64,000 nt of DNA. Origin: Steinernema hermaphroditum. Lineage: Eukaryota > Nematoda > Chromadorea > Rhabditida > Steinernematidae. Location: NCBI GenBank assembly GCA_030435675.1, contig CM059625.1, positions 1,550,001 through 1,614,000 of the forward strand, written 5' to 3'. How positions within the stretch are numbered: the first letter of the stretch is position 1; every line of letters begins with the position of its first letter. A program made the position numbers and the translations under genes. Under the pieces are notes generated by a model, which was not told where the DNA came from, searched no databases, and saw nothing but the letters and a program-made list of their open reading frames with translations. This document shows, piece by piece, positions 37,111 through 46,648 of the stretch.

Positions 37111-37900
37111 ATGCCTGGTCGTCAGCGTTCTACTCGTTCTGCGGCTTCCGCTAAGGAAGCCGAACCCAAACCTCCACGGGCGCAAAAGTACGTTGTTCAC
37201 ATAGTAAATTTATCCGATGAATTGCTGTAGCAAACGAGCACCGCGTAAGAAAGAACCTGACGAGAAGCTGAGGAATCAGGCGCCGGGGCCGTCATCGAGG
37301 ACTAGGCGGGCGAAGCCCCAAGGTGAGACGTTTCATTGAGTCAGATTAAACGCAGGAAATATAGATGCCAGGAGTGACCGCACCGCGGACGACGGTGCGG
37401 GCGTGTTGGAACAACCTGTAGTGGCAGAAGTGGCCGACAATAGTGCATCTTCCGGTGGAGCTCCAGCCGAAGCGAACTCACCCGCTCCCGCTCCATTTGT
37501 TCGTCTTTCCTATGCTGAACTGTACGATATGATGGAGAGACGGGGCCATCTCCACGATCACACTAGGAGAGTTGAGCGACTAGTAGACCAGGAGATGGAA
37601 GAGAGAACGAGTGTTCTTGTTCAGCAATACATTCGGAATCACGTACGTAAAATTTTTCTTTTGCTGCTCATATTGGCACCACATGCGAGTTACAATCTCG
37701 CCTTTAATTGTACAACTTTTCAGGGCTGCAATAACATCAACTATGAGCAACTACGTAGAGAGGTTATGGAGCCCGTCGTAAACGCCATCTCTGACTCCCT
37801 CCGTGAGACCATGTTTGAAGAAACCCGGCAACACATCATCCGAATCATTGGTAATGACCCGGAGTCGATGGAGCGCTTTCTGCAAGGAAATTTGCCGTGA
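37111..37900 (+). CDS. Short ENY2-like paralog with basic N-terminus
   Basis: Four exons (37111-37187, 37231-37322, 37365-37642, 37724-37900; phases 2, 1, 0) give 207 residues. The first 55 residues are very basic (RQRSTRSAAS, KRAPRKKEPDEK), consistent with nuclear targeting. An acidic/Ala-Pro linker follows. Residues about 103-195 align with residues 485-573 of the 575-residue minus-strand gene: SYAEL.D....GHLHDH against SYDEL.D....GHIDQL, YIRNHG against FVRKHG, then LRREV..P and a final IIRIIG. A phase-0 intron falls after the His of RNH/RKH in both genes. The GW of the ENY2 core is lost here. AATAAA is at 37941-37946. Function is unknown beyond probable nuclear location. Confidence 0.65.
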
Positions 37901-38066
37901 CGTTTGGGAAGATGTTCAGTTTGCAGCATATCGGTGTGACAATAAAGAAATAACGCTTTAAAAGAAATAACCCAAAGGATCAGTTGTGCACGTTTCGTAT
38001 AAAAGCAAATTCATTTATATAGATGGAGACAAGAGACCACAAGAATTAAGAACACAGAAAGAATGA

Positions 38067-39116
38067 TCATTTCCGCTTGTTAGTCGTAATTTGAGCGTTG
38101 TCGTAGTCAACTAACGCGAAGTGCCACTCATATTCGGCACTAACTGGGCACGTGACAACGTGATTACCATCGCCCATCCAGTTGATAAAACGAACGGTTT
38201 CTTCAGCAATGCGAGTGCTAATTCCGTTGGTTCTGATTACAATGGTAACCTCCGGTTGGCAGCCATGCCGAATTCTGCTCGTCCACGCACGTTTCAATTC
38301 CTCGACCAGATTTCTTTGCTGGGGAAAGCTAGGGCCTGGGTTGCGGGCGTTAACAAAGCGGAGCACTCGCACATTAACATTTTCAATGATTCCGATCATA
38401 TCGTTCAAATCGAAAGCATCAGTTTCCAGAGTGCTGAGACGGTTGAAGTTTTCATGCGGCAGCTGTTTGAAGTACGATTGTATGGCAGGAGAACATCTAA
38501 GAATCACTGTCGATGCTCGTTTAAGGAAGTTAGCCGCAAGCTTATCCATGGCGGCCGTGCGATGATGAATGTCATGGAACACTACTCTTGGAGCCGCGTC
38601 CCATTGAAAACCGTTGATAAAATCTTGTAGTTCTTTGCGTTGCACTTCGTCGTTCAGGTCAATCAGTCGAACCTCGTCATTCCTGAACGCGATCTGCATA
38701 AAGTGAAAATCTACAATAACGCTCCTATCATTGTTCGGAAACTCTAATGGAGTTAGTTGAGCGGGAGACAACAATAGATCACTGCTCCACAAGTCATATA
38801 AACATTGGACGTGGTTTTCTTGTTTCTCATCAAAATTGACAGCCACAGTGAGAAACTCACGTGCCTTAAATCGTTCCGCCACCTTTCCCCACACTCCGGT
38901 TAGCTTCACAGCATTAGTGTAGAAGTATCTCCGTAGATTTTCCATTTCGGCCATCGTGTCAGATCGGTGTGCACGAGGACGCCCGTGTACGAAGTCGCCG
39001 TATGAGTAGTGAATATCGTGCGCGATCTCACAAGGACGTTCAAGCAGCCTCTTGATTTTGCTGACGTGAACTAAGTCGTATACTAATTCCATGAACTTAA
39101 CGGGAACGGTGTTCAT
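38067..39116 (-). CDS. Intronless nematode family protein, paralog 1
   Basis: One uninterrupted exon of 349 residues starts MNTVPVKFMELV. A Met four codons upstream (39128) is possible, but the two paralogs start at the equivalent of MNTVP. No TM segment or signal peptide is seen. Shared blocks are a central (L/I).(D/N)F(I/L)N.FQW.A.PR.VF, then ST.ILR.S, and the C-terminal VSAEYEW.F.LVDYDNAQIT.KRK. The overall layout (VP.(K/A)F opening, 'LTG.W..VA' near residue 75, repeated hydrophobic helix starts) recalls an expanded nematode family without a named function. Two paralogs follow on the same strand at 40389-41459 and 43105-44172. Confidence 0.8.
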   Translation of the reverse strand: MNTVPVKFMELVYDLVHVSKIKRLLERPCEIAHDIHYSYGDFVHGRPRAHRSDTMAEMENLRRYFYTNAVKLTGVWGKVAERFKAREFLTVAVNFDEKQENHVQCLYDLWSSDLLLSPAQLTPLEFPNNDRSVIVDFHFMQIAFRNDEVRLIDLNDEVQRKELQDFINGFQWDAAPRVVFHDIHHRTAAMDKLAANFLKRASTVILRCSPAIQSYFKQLPHENFNRLSTLETDAFDLNDMIGIIENVNVRVLRFVNARNPGPSFPQQRNLVEELKRAWTSRIRHGCQPEVTIVIRTNGISTRIAEETVRFINWMGDGNHVVTCPVSAEYEWHFALVDYDNAQITTNKRK

Positions 39117-40388
39117 GGTGAGCGACACTATCGTGGCGGATGCAACAGCAGAGTAAATGCGATCGATTGATCAATTATGTCTCAATTGGGAAGGTGTGAA
39201 ATGGGAGGCACAGAACACGCGTATACTGAGCCACGCCTTATCACCACAGTCTCTCAGTCTCCTGTTGGCCAGCGTTGTTACCTACAGTATGGGCCATAAA
39301 GATAGCCTCACCTAGTGTTTTTCCGGTTTCTGGCTTTGTTGTGACTTTAATTACAAAAGCTGTACATCATTCGAAAGAGCGTCGAAAATGATGACGGACA
39401 GCTTGCATTCCGAAATCAGTCGGCGAAAAATTTTGAAATTTTTAGAAACAAAATAAAAAAGTCATTTCAAACTTTAGAACCATACCTTTCAAAAGGCAAA
39501 AAGTAAATGACAAAAAAGCGTCCTGGAAGAATTGCTTTGTTTTGAGAAGCTGTACCATGAAATCAGGAGAAGATTGTGCCTAGGGGTTATTTTGCTCGGT
39601 CTACAACGTGGTGTCATTTAAAAAGACCGGAAAGCCGGTATTTCACATCGTTTCGGGACCCATTTAAGAGTGCTCGATAAGTTGCGGTTCTAAGTTTTGA
39701 AGGCGAAAAGGTCCTCAAAGGTACTTATTTCGACTCATTTCACCCTCTAGGTTATTTTTAATGGAGAAAAAGATGATTCACGTTATTTACACGTTTTATT
39801 TGGTCACTTTTCAATGAAAATTCCCAAGTTTTTAGTTGTCTGGAACTGCTATTACAAATTTAAAAGTTTTGACATCCCAAAGCACCTGGGCATTGTCCAA
39901 ACTACACTTAGATCCGCTAAATATCAATTCTTAATGTTATTTACTGCACCACGTGTTGCATTGTTCATTTATGTTGCACAAAACGGGTTTTACACAGGGT
40001 GAGGCTATCAATATGGCCCGTTGATATTGGACACTTTTTTATTTTGTTTCTAAAAATTTCAAAATTTTTCGCCGACTGATTTCGGAATGCAAGCTGTCCG
40101 TCATCATTTTCGACGCTCTTTCGAATGATGTACAGCTTTTGTAATCAAAGTCACAACAAAGCCAGAAACCGGAAAAACACTAGGTGAGGCTATCTTTATG
40201 GCCCATACTGTATATACCTGATGGCCCGATTCAAAGAGACTAAGACTTGTTATAGAGATACCCTAGTTATTCGTTTCACAATAATGAATGTTTATTGCGT
40301 ATACCGAACACAAGTAGCTTATACAGTATACAGTGAAGATGGCACATTCTTAGACATTACAGTAAATGGCTTCGCTGGTAAAAAGATA
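39117..40388. other. Spacer between paralogs 1 and 2, mostly one MITE
   Basis: It is almost filled by the transposable element at 39285-40210. The remaining flanks (39117-39282, 40213-40388) should include the promoter of paralog 1 and the 3' UTR of paralog 2. Confidence 0.6.
39285..40210. mobile_element. Non-autonomous Tc1/mariner-type element with 178-bp inverted repeats
   Basis: The 926-bp element starts cagtatgggccataaag and ends with its reverse complement. Terminal repeats are 39285-39462 and 40033-40210, 178 bp each, and differ at a single position that I can see (ttaattac against ttgattac). It is bounded by TA on both sides (39283-39284, 40211-40212), the Tc1/mariner target duplication, and the CAGT ends fit that superfamily. 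The 570-bp interior encodes no transposase. A motif like the element's inner end (ggtgaggctatc, then tatggccc) also occurs internally at 39998-40019. Near-identical arms suggest a recent insertion. Confidence 0.9.
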
Positions 40389-41459
40389 TTACTTCCGTTT
40401 GAAGGTTGTGATTTGAGCGTTGTCGTAGTCAACTAACGAGAAGTCCCATTCATATTCAGCACTTACTGGGTACCTGACAACATAATTGCCATTTTCCACG
40501 CAATCGCTCAAGCTGACAGTTTCTTCAGCAATACGGAAGCTGATTCCCTTATTGATAATTTCAATTGCAATCTGCGGACAGTAGCCTTGCTGCACTCTAC
40601 TTCTCCACGCATGTGATAAAGCGTCCACCATATGTTCTTCAGGTAGATTCATGCCCTTGCTTTTGGCAACACCAAAGCGGAACTTCTCAACGTTCACCTT
40701 TTCGATCGTTTCCGTGATGTCACAGAGGTCCTCGATTTCCGTTTCGAGCGCAGTTCCGGGGTTGAAGTTGGTACGTGGCAGATTCCTGAGGTAGGACAAC
40801 ATAAAGGAAGAGTTGCGGAGAATGATCGTAGACGTGTTATTCAGAACGCGAGACATGAGACGTTCCATGACAATCGAGCAATGCGTGATTGTGTAGAAGA
40901 CCATGCGCGGGACAGCGTTCCACTGAAAACTATTGAGAAAATCTTCGAGCTTTTTGTTTTGTTCTTCGTTTCTCAGGTCAAAAGCTGCGATCCTATCTTG
41001 ACTGAACAAACCAGGACACTGTGCAAAGTGGAACTCCACAAGCACCTTGTTTTTCAGAGTGGAAAGAATATTTCCTCGTTGCAAGGGCACGTATCCTGTC
41101 ACAGCTGGAGATACTCCGCGGTTCCACAATCTGTAAAAACAGTGAACGTGATGTTCGCTGTCGGGATTAAAATACATTGCCACAGAGATGAATGTGCGTG
41201 AAATGCAGTTCTTAGCCACGATCTGCCAATTCCCAGTCAGCTTCAGCGCTTGTACACACTCTAGATTTTCTTCAGATACATTGCAAAAGTCGTCATCATC
41301 AATCTGGTCCGCCAATCCATGGTCAACTGGATCAACTCGGTCATGGACATAACGCACCGCAACTTGGCTGTCGGTAGGGGAACAGGGCTTCCGTTTGATG
41401 CTGCCAATCTGAAGCACATCGAGCACGGCTTCGATAAACGCTACGGGAACGGTGTCCAT
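40389..41459 (-). CDS. Intronless nematode family protein, paralog 2
   Basis: A single exon of 356 residues starts MDTVPVAFIEAV. It is closest to paralog 1: both share LTG.W..VA, VEFHF or VDFHF, F.QW.A.PR.VF, RIAEETV and the tail SAEYEW.F.LVDYDNAQIT. Divergence is spread along the whole length, as expected for an old tandem duplicate still under constraint. No signal peptide, TM helix or catalytic motif is recognised. Confidence 0.8.
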   Translation of the reverse strand: MDTVPVAFIEAVLDVLQIGSIKRKPCSPTDSQVAVRYVHDRVDPVDHGLADQIDDDDFCNVSEENLECVQALKLTGNWQIVAKNCISRTFISVAMYFNPDSEHHVHCFYRLWNRGVSPAVTGYVPLQRGNILSTLKNKVLVEFHFAQCPGLFSQDRIAAFDLRNEEQNKKLEDFLNSFQWNAVPRMVFYTITHCSIVMERLMSRVLNNTSTIILRNSSFMLSYLRNLPRTNFNPGTALETEIEDLCDITETIEKVNVEKFRFGVAKSKGMNLPEEHMVDALSHAWRSRVQQGYCPQIAIEIINKGISFRIAEETVSLSDCVENGNYVVRYPVSAEYEWDFSLVDYDNAQITTFKRK

Positions 41460-41901
41460 GCTGATGGGATACGTAGACTACTCACGTGAACGCACGAGCA
41501 AACTGATTTGTTAATCGATTGGCTTCAAAGGCATGTGATGTGTGAAACACGAAGCGTCGCTTTACGCAGCATGCGCGGGATAATCGCATGCGCGGCAAAC
41601 CCTCTGAATATCATGCTAAATACTAATGTAGAAGATGCATGGAACATCTTTTTAAGGACACTTCAACGTTTTTTAATTGGAGGGTTATTGGAATTTGTCC
41701 AAGGGAAAACCGAGCGATTGTTCAAGGGTACAGAAGACGCCAATGGAGTATCGAAAACGGACGTTTCATGCGCCCGGCTAGATCTCCCATCGAGTGGGTC
41801 GTTTGCGTATGGGAAAACTCTGTTGAATGCGACACCGCTCGATGAGTCTTTCTCTTGATTGACATGTAATAGCGAGTTCTTCTAGAAAATTAAAAAAAAG
41901 C

Positions 41902-42502
41902 GTTTCGGATCCCAGTTCTGGGCTTAATTTTGTTGTTGTTTGTTGTTTCCATAAAATTCGTTTGTTACTTCATGTGGGTCTTTCATTTGTGCCCCCAGCG
42001 ATCGGTCGGGTCGTCCACTCGCTCTCTCTCTGAGGCTGTCTGAGCCGATTGAGTTGAGTGAGCGGTCGTTCTCGGCCGTCGCTGTTGGCGCAATGATCGC
42101 CCCGGCTCCCAGAAGGCCTGGAACACCAGGGAGCCGTAGTTCCACCGTCTCGCAAAGAAGCCCGTCATGACTGCCCGACTCTACCCGCGCTGCCAGAGAA
42201 GCCAGAAGAAGTGCTGTAACTCCGAAGTCCGCGCCGCCAGCCGAACTGAAGATGACTCTCCGCTCCGTTGGCTCTACTCCACCGCTATTCCACTTCCGGA
42301 ATCAGCTCTTCACGACTTCGATGCCCGCGCAAACTAATGGGAACGCTACATTCTATTCGGATTCGTCTGCTCCACCGAAATCAGAAGAAAGTCAGCGACC
42401 ACGGTGTGACTATGTTCTTCTTTGTGCATTTATGAGACGTCCTGCACGGCGTAAGCCGTTGATTCGGGAAGATAAATCGTGTAAATCGTGTAAAATCGTG
42501 TT
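41902..42502 (+). repeat. Dispersed repeat, copy 1
   Basis: It begins gtttcggat and shares with 45314-45946 the blocks gatcggtcgggtcgtccac, gagtgagcggtcgttctcgg, cggctcccagaaggcctg and caccagggagccgtagttcc. A 60-bp insertion after the first 9 bases is specific to this copy. The end is a run of short repeats (cgtgtaaat). No coding capacity is evident and no target duplication was found. Confidence 0.75.
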
Positions 42503-42654
42503 ACTTCATGTTCTACGAAGCGAAAAAGGGAGGTGCGGGTACGATAAAGGTGATGCTTGTAACTCAGATACAGAGTTAGCCCGATGATTTAGCAAGTTAG
42601 CAAGATCATGATGTTCGTAGTTCCCTTGCAGTTAAGGAATATGCAGCTCAATGG

Positions 42655-42988
42655 CTAGCGGTTCTTGCATGTGAACCGCTTGAGGAAGGGGCGCGTGGCG
42701 CGGAGCTTGAGATGGCCGGCAACCATCAAGACGACGGAGGTCTCGGCGAAGGAGAGGTAGTTGACAAGAACGTAAATGTCGGAGCTGATGAACACGGCGA
42801 CGGAGAGGAGGGCGAGGAATAGAATCGGCTTCAAGAAGCGCACTTTGGTCATGGTGAGCAGCTCGGGAAGCGCTGGCTCCGGCGAAGAAAGATACAGAGG
42901 AGAAGAGGATGCCATCGAGGGAGCCGAGGAAGAAGTGGGCGACGAGCAGCGGCATCAGGGGTCGCAGCTCGGCGAACGTCTTCGCCAT
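42655..42988 (-). pseudogene. SLC7 amino-acid transporter fragment (broken)
   Basis: Read on the minus strand, 42988 onward gives a phrase of the SLC7 TM8-9 type (AELRPLMPLLVA, then FFLGSLDGILFSS). The frame then shifts by one near 42885-42905 and continues SPEPALPELLTM, SSDIYVLVNYLSFAE and LKLRATRPFLKR before a stop. These match the order of conserved SLC7 (LAT/AAT) segments: 'G..NG.LF..SR', 'LP.lLsm.h', 'SDiYvLiNY.sF.e', 'LR...P...R'. The N-terminal half and the last helix are missing, so this is a truncated, frameshifted copy. An earlier Met (43084) extends the first frame by 32 residues. Confidence 0.6.
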
Positions 42989-43104
42989 GGCGTCTAACTC
43001 GATCTGTTTTTCGGTGTAATGCAAAGCGAAACGCCTAGGAATCGTAAAGTAACGTCGTACAACATGAACAGTTATTATCAACATTCGTCATAGGAAAACA
43101 TTAA

Positions 43105-44172
43105 TCAAAGCTTGGCTCTTTTGAGAACAGTAAACTCCACAGTATATCTATCATACAGGTGAACATCCAGTGTGTAGTTAGTGCTCAAATCGACTCTAAC
43201 AATGAAACGTTTGTCCTTTTCAACGGCGTACATCAAAGTTTCGGCGACGATCTTCGATGCTATCTCGTGTTTGCTCCGCAAAGTTAGAGAAATCTCCGGA
43301 TTCAGCCGTTTTCGTATCCGCTGTCTGCAAGCGTTTCCTATCGATTTTAAGAAACAGTCCTCACTGAATCGGTCGCTCGTAGATAGGTTAAATGTTCGAA
43401 CGTTCAAGCGTCGTAGCGAGTCCGCGATGTCGCGGACAGAAATCTGATCGTTTTGTAATCGGCTGTATCGGTTATATGCATCCTTATCCAACCTCTTCAG
43501 CTTCTCCATTATGCATGGAGAATTGGCGAGCACGATGCTCGAGGCTTGCTTGAAAATAGGTTGATTCTTAATGAGGTTATCGAGGAAAGTGGAGCAATTC
43601 GGAATATCATGAAAATAGATAGCAGGATAGTTCTTCCAGCTTAGCTTTTCGAAAAACTTGTTCAGCTTTTCAACATGCGAAGCATTGTTGAAGTGAACAA
43701 CTTCGTTGGCATTATCAGTGAACGGAGTGTCGGCAGTACGAATATGAAAGTTAAGCACATAATATTTTTTGTTGGTAGCATATTTGTGAATTAACGGAGA
43801 GTAGCCATTACGAGTTTGTCGGTCACTTTTCCCGTAGATTTTATACATGCAATGAACAGAGTTAGGGCGAGCGTTTGAAGTAGTGAGGTTTACGGATATG
43901 AAGTAGGTCTTACGATAGAAATTCGAAGCTACTTGACCCCACGGACTCGCTACTTGCCCAAATCCCATCTCATTAAGGTCTAGATCCTGATCAAGACGTT
44001 CGCCAACGCGCCGTCTGAAACGATGGTTCCGATGCTCGTCGCCCTGAATGTCTATGATCATAGCAATATCTAGGGGGTCGTCTAGGCTTTTTGTTGTGGA
44101 AAATCTGTTGATTTTCTCCACGTGAATAAGACATAGAACGGATTCAATGAACGTAACGGGAACGTCGTCCAT
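43105..44172 (-). CDS. Intronless nematode family protein, paralog 3
   Basis: A single exon of 355 residues opens MDDVPVTFIESV, matching paralogs 1 and 2; the longer reading from 44193 (seven extra residues) is less likely. It is the most diverged of the three. It keeps the opening, a VNLT..N...SVHC.Y block, the central FHDI segment with SS.VLANS, LRRLNVR, and a C-terminal KRAKL in place of KRK. It shows no intron, TM helix or signal peptide. Confidence 0.75.
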   Translation of the reverse strand: MDDVPVTFIESVLCLIHVEKINRFSTTKSLDDPLDIAMIIDIQGDEHRNHRFRRRVGERLDQDLDLNEMGFGQVASPWGQVASNFYRKTYFISVNLTTSNARPNSVHCMYKIYGKSDRQTRNGYSPLIHKYATNKKYYVLNFHIRTADTPFTDNANEVVHFNNASHVEKLNKFFEKLSWKNYPAIYFHDIPNCSTFLDNLIKNQPIFKQASSIVLANSPCIMEKLKRLDKDAYNRYSRLQNDQISVRDIADSLRRLNVRTFNLSTSDRFSEDCFLKSIGNACRQRIRKRLNPEISLTLRSKHEIASKIVAETLMYAVEKDKRFIVRVDLSTNYTLDVHLYDRYTVEFTVLKRAKL

Positions 44173-45313
44173 GGTAGCGTGCAGTTGGTGCATAGCTCAT
44201 CGATTTTGCTGATCTTTATGCTTCATTATAATGTGCGAATATCGCATCAGACAAAGTGATCAATGTGACGATTTCGAAAAATTCCTTTTTGTTCTTAAAA
44301 TGTGCGAAAGGTGATGCTAACCAACCAATGTGTTAATATTTTATCGGTGTAGCAAGCACAATGCTTAGACTTCACGAGTTCAGGTTCTTCAGCAAACCCA
44401 GTTAGCGCAACAAGACAGCACTGTCTAGGAGGATAATGGGCATTCTTTACTTTCTTAATTTTCAGATCTTTTTAGACGGTGCCCATTTTAAGAGCTGCAC
44501 TACTTTGTTTATCGTCGTTCTTCTTGTTGTTTAATATACGTTATCTTTAGAGCTTATGGGAATCCTTAGCACCCTTCTACGTTTTTGATATCATTTGGAC
44601 CAGACCTCTTACGTTCACGATATCCAATACATCATATTTATAGCTTTCCATTAAATGTTCTTGAAGCAACACGGCAAACAGACACCTGCAACGATGGCCG
44701 TCCTCCGTCATTTTCGTAGCTGTCTCAGCGTCGGATCGCCTCAACCTCCTCCATATTTGTAAACGCTCATCGTCGAGCACCACTCAAACAGCACCCATCA
44801 TGAGCGCTCATGATCGAACACCGAAGAGTCAAGCGCGGGCGACGCTCATGCCAAACATGCTCGTAGAGGCGAGTATGACCTTGTCGCGCACCTAGGCTTG
44901 CCTCGAAAGTGTAAACAAAGCAACATATTCACCTGGTTGCCTCTCCGACGCTCGTCTCCACCAGGTCGCTGATCGATATACTCAACTCCGCCGGTGCCGG
45001 CCTGCTTGGCGGTTGGTTCGTGCTGCGGCGCGCGTCGCGCCCTTCGAGTGCATGAGCCGCTTCCGTGATCGGCTTTTCCTGTCTTACACCGAGTGAGCAC
45101 GCGTGCCACTCGTCCACGTGGGTCCTTTGATTCGTTGTCGTGGAGACATGTTTTAACCGCATTGCACATTTCCTGTGCTGGCGACGGTTAGCATGCATCA
45201 GAAATATATAATACCCCTTCAGAGGTCTGTAAGAGGTTCATGGGTGGTCGCTAATCGATTCACAATTGTATTTTTGGGAAATATTCCGCATCGATAATTG
45301 TCTCCAGGAAAAA

Positions 45314-45946
45314 TGTTTCGGATGCTTTCATTTGTGTTCCCAGTGATCGGTCGGGTCGTCCACTCGCTCTCTCTGAGGCTGTCTGGGGCCGACTGAGTTG
45401 AGTGAGCGGTCGTTCTCGGCCGTCATTGTTGGTTGCATAGTGATCGCCCCGGCTCCCAGAAGGCCTGAAACACCAGGGAGCCGTAGTTCCACCGTCTTGC
45501 CAAGAAGCCCGCCACTGCCGCCCGACTCCACCCGCGCCGCCAGAGAAGCCGAAGAAGCGTTACAACTCCGAAGTCTGTGCCGCCAGTTGCCTTGATGGTT
45601 CCCGGTTTGCCCGTTGTGCTCCACCGACGCGTTTCGCCCAGATGCCGTTCTTCGCCCGTGCTGCCCGCGGAAGCCGCCGAAGAAGCTTCTCAACTCCGAC
45701 GTCCGCGCTGCCACCCGAGCTGAAGATGGGCTTGCTGTGTTCCACCGTCTCCGGGGTCAACTCTTCGCCTCTCTGATGCCTGCGCACACTGATGGGATCG
45801 TCGCCTTCTACTCTGATGCTGTGCCCTGCGCCGAAGCCAGAAGACCGACGACTACGGAGTGACAATGTGGTTTTTGTGCATATATATGACGTCTCGCAAG
45901 GCGTAAGCCTTAGATACGAGAAATAAACTCGTAAACTCGTAAAAAT
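45314..45946 (+). repeat. Dispersed repeat, copy 2
   Basis: Direct-oriented relative of 41902-42502, 3.4 kb away. It carries about 160 bp in the middle (45585-45745) that copy 1 lacks, itself with internally repeated phrases (gcc(g)ccgaagaagc, aactccga(a/c)gtc). It ends in ctcgtaaactcgtaaaa after an AATAAA. Mobile-element class unknown. Confidence 0.75.
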
Positions 45947-46390
45947 GTTTCTAAACGTCAAAAGCAGAGCACTTGTCACACACGAAGGCTTGTTCACTGT
46001 TTGCTGTACGACCCTTATCAGCTGTTTTGTAAATTTCGGGAGGATGTTTTAAATACAAAGCTGTTTGCTGCGCACGGTTTCCTGGAAACCTACTGTAATC
46101 GGATTTAATACATCCATCAGCTAATGGCACGTAGTGTCTAGGCCACCCCTTAGCCGCTTAAGCACTTTATGCTAATTGCCAGCAGATTTATCAAATACGA
46201 CATATTCGCAATCATATGTATATGTATTTGCTGCGTTCCAAACGTCTCATCCGATCATCGTTTTCCTCTCGTAGATCTCGATCCTCAGTTTGAGGATGCT
46301 TGAGTACTGTGTCTGAACGGCACGCTTTCATAGTGTTTATTCAGTAATCTCATAAAATGCGATATACGCGTTATGATGATATATTCTAGC

Positions 46391-46648
46391 TCAAATAGAG
46401 ACATATTTGTTCTTGAGGCTCAACGGGCAATTGCGCAAATAGGCTGCGCAGTTGCACTCACAATTAACCACGCACCAGTGCAGTCTTATTTGCAATTTCC
46501 TCATACACTGATTCAAGTTTGTGTTGGGCAAAAAATTTAACAGTGAGCAACAACCCCTCTTCCATTCAGTTTTGTGATGGACCTCTTTTAAACAGTAGTC
46601 GCAAACTGGATGGTTGCAACATGTTATTATCAGTGAAGGCTGTTTCAA
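46391..46648 (-). pseudogene. Possible RING-finger remnant
   Basis: The minus frame reads CCNHPVCDYCLKE, then WKRGCCSLLNFLPNTNLNQ, and later CVVNCECNC. The first part has the C.H..C..C core of a RING domain, and 'PNTNL' resembles the segment after the last Cys pair in many RINGs. The first Cys pair is absent and I see no flanking exons. Chance is possible. Confidence 0.25.

Larger units (their letters stand above)
41460..43104. other. Spacer with dispersed repeat and SLC7 fragment
   Basis: Besides the repeat copy at 41902-42502 and the transporter fragment at 42655-42988, nothing is supported. The ORF at 41508-41858 starts just upstream of paralog 2 on the other strand and shows no recognisable domain. 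Confidence 0.45.

Noticed and set aside
38121..38630. Plus-strand ORFs inside intronless paralog 1
   Set aside because: Shadow frames of the real minus-strand gene; the paralogs conserve only the minus reading.
44577..45198. Minus-strand ORFs of 68-107 residues
   Set aside because: Overlapping frames, no start context, no domain, GC-biased sequence.
41902..45946. Pair of LTRs of one retrotransposon
   Set aside because: No TG...CA ends, primer site, polypurine tract or gag/pol frames between the copies; the interval holds an unrelated gene and a pseudogene.
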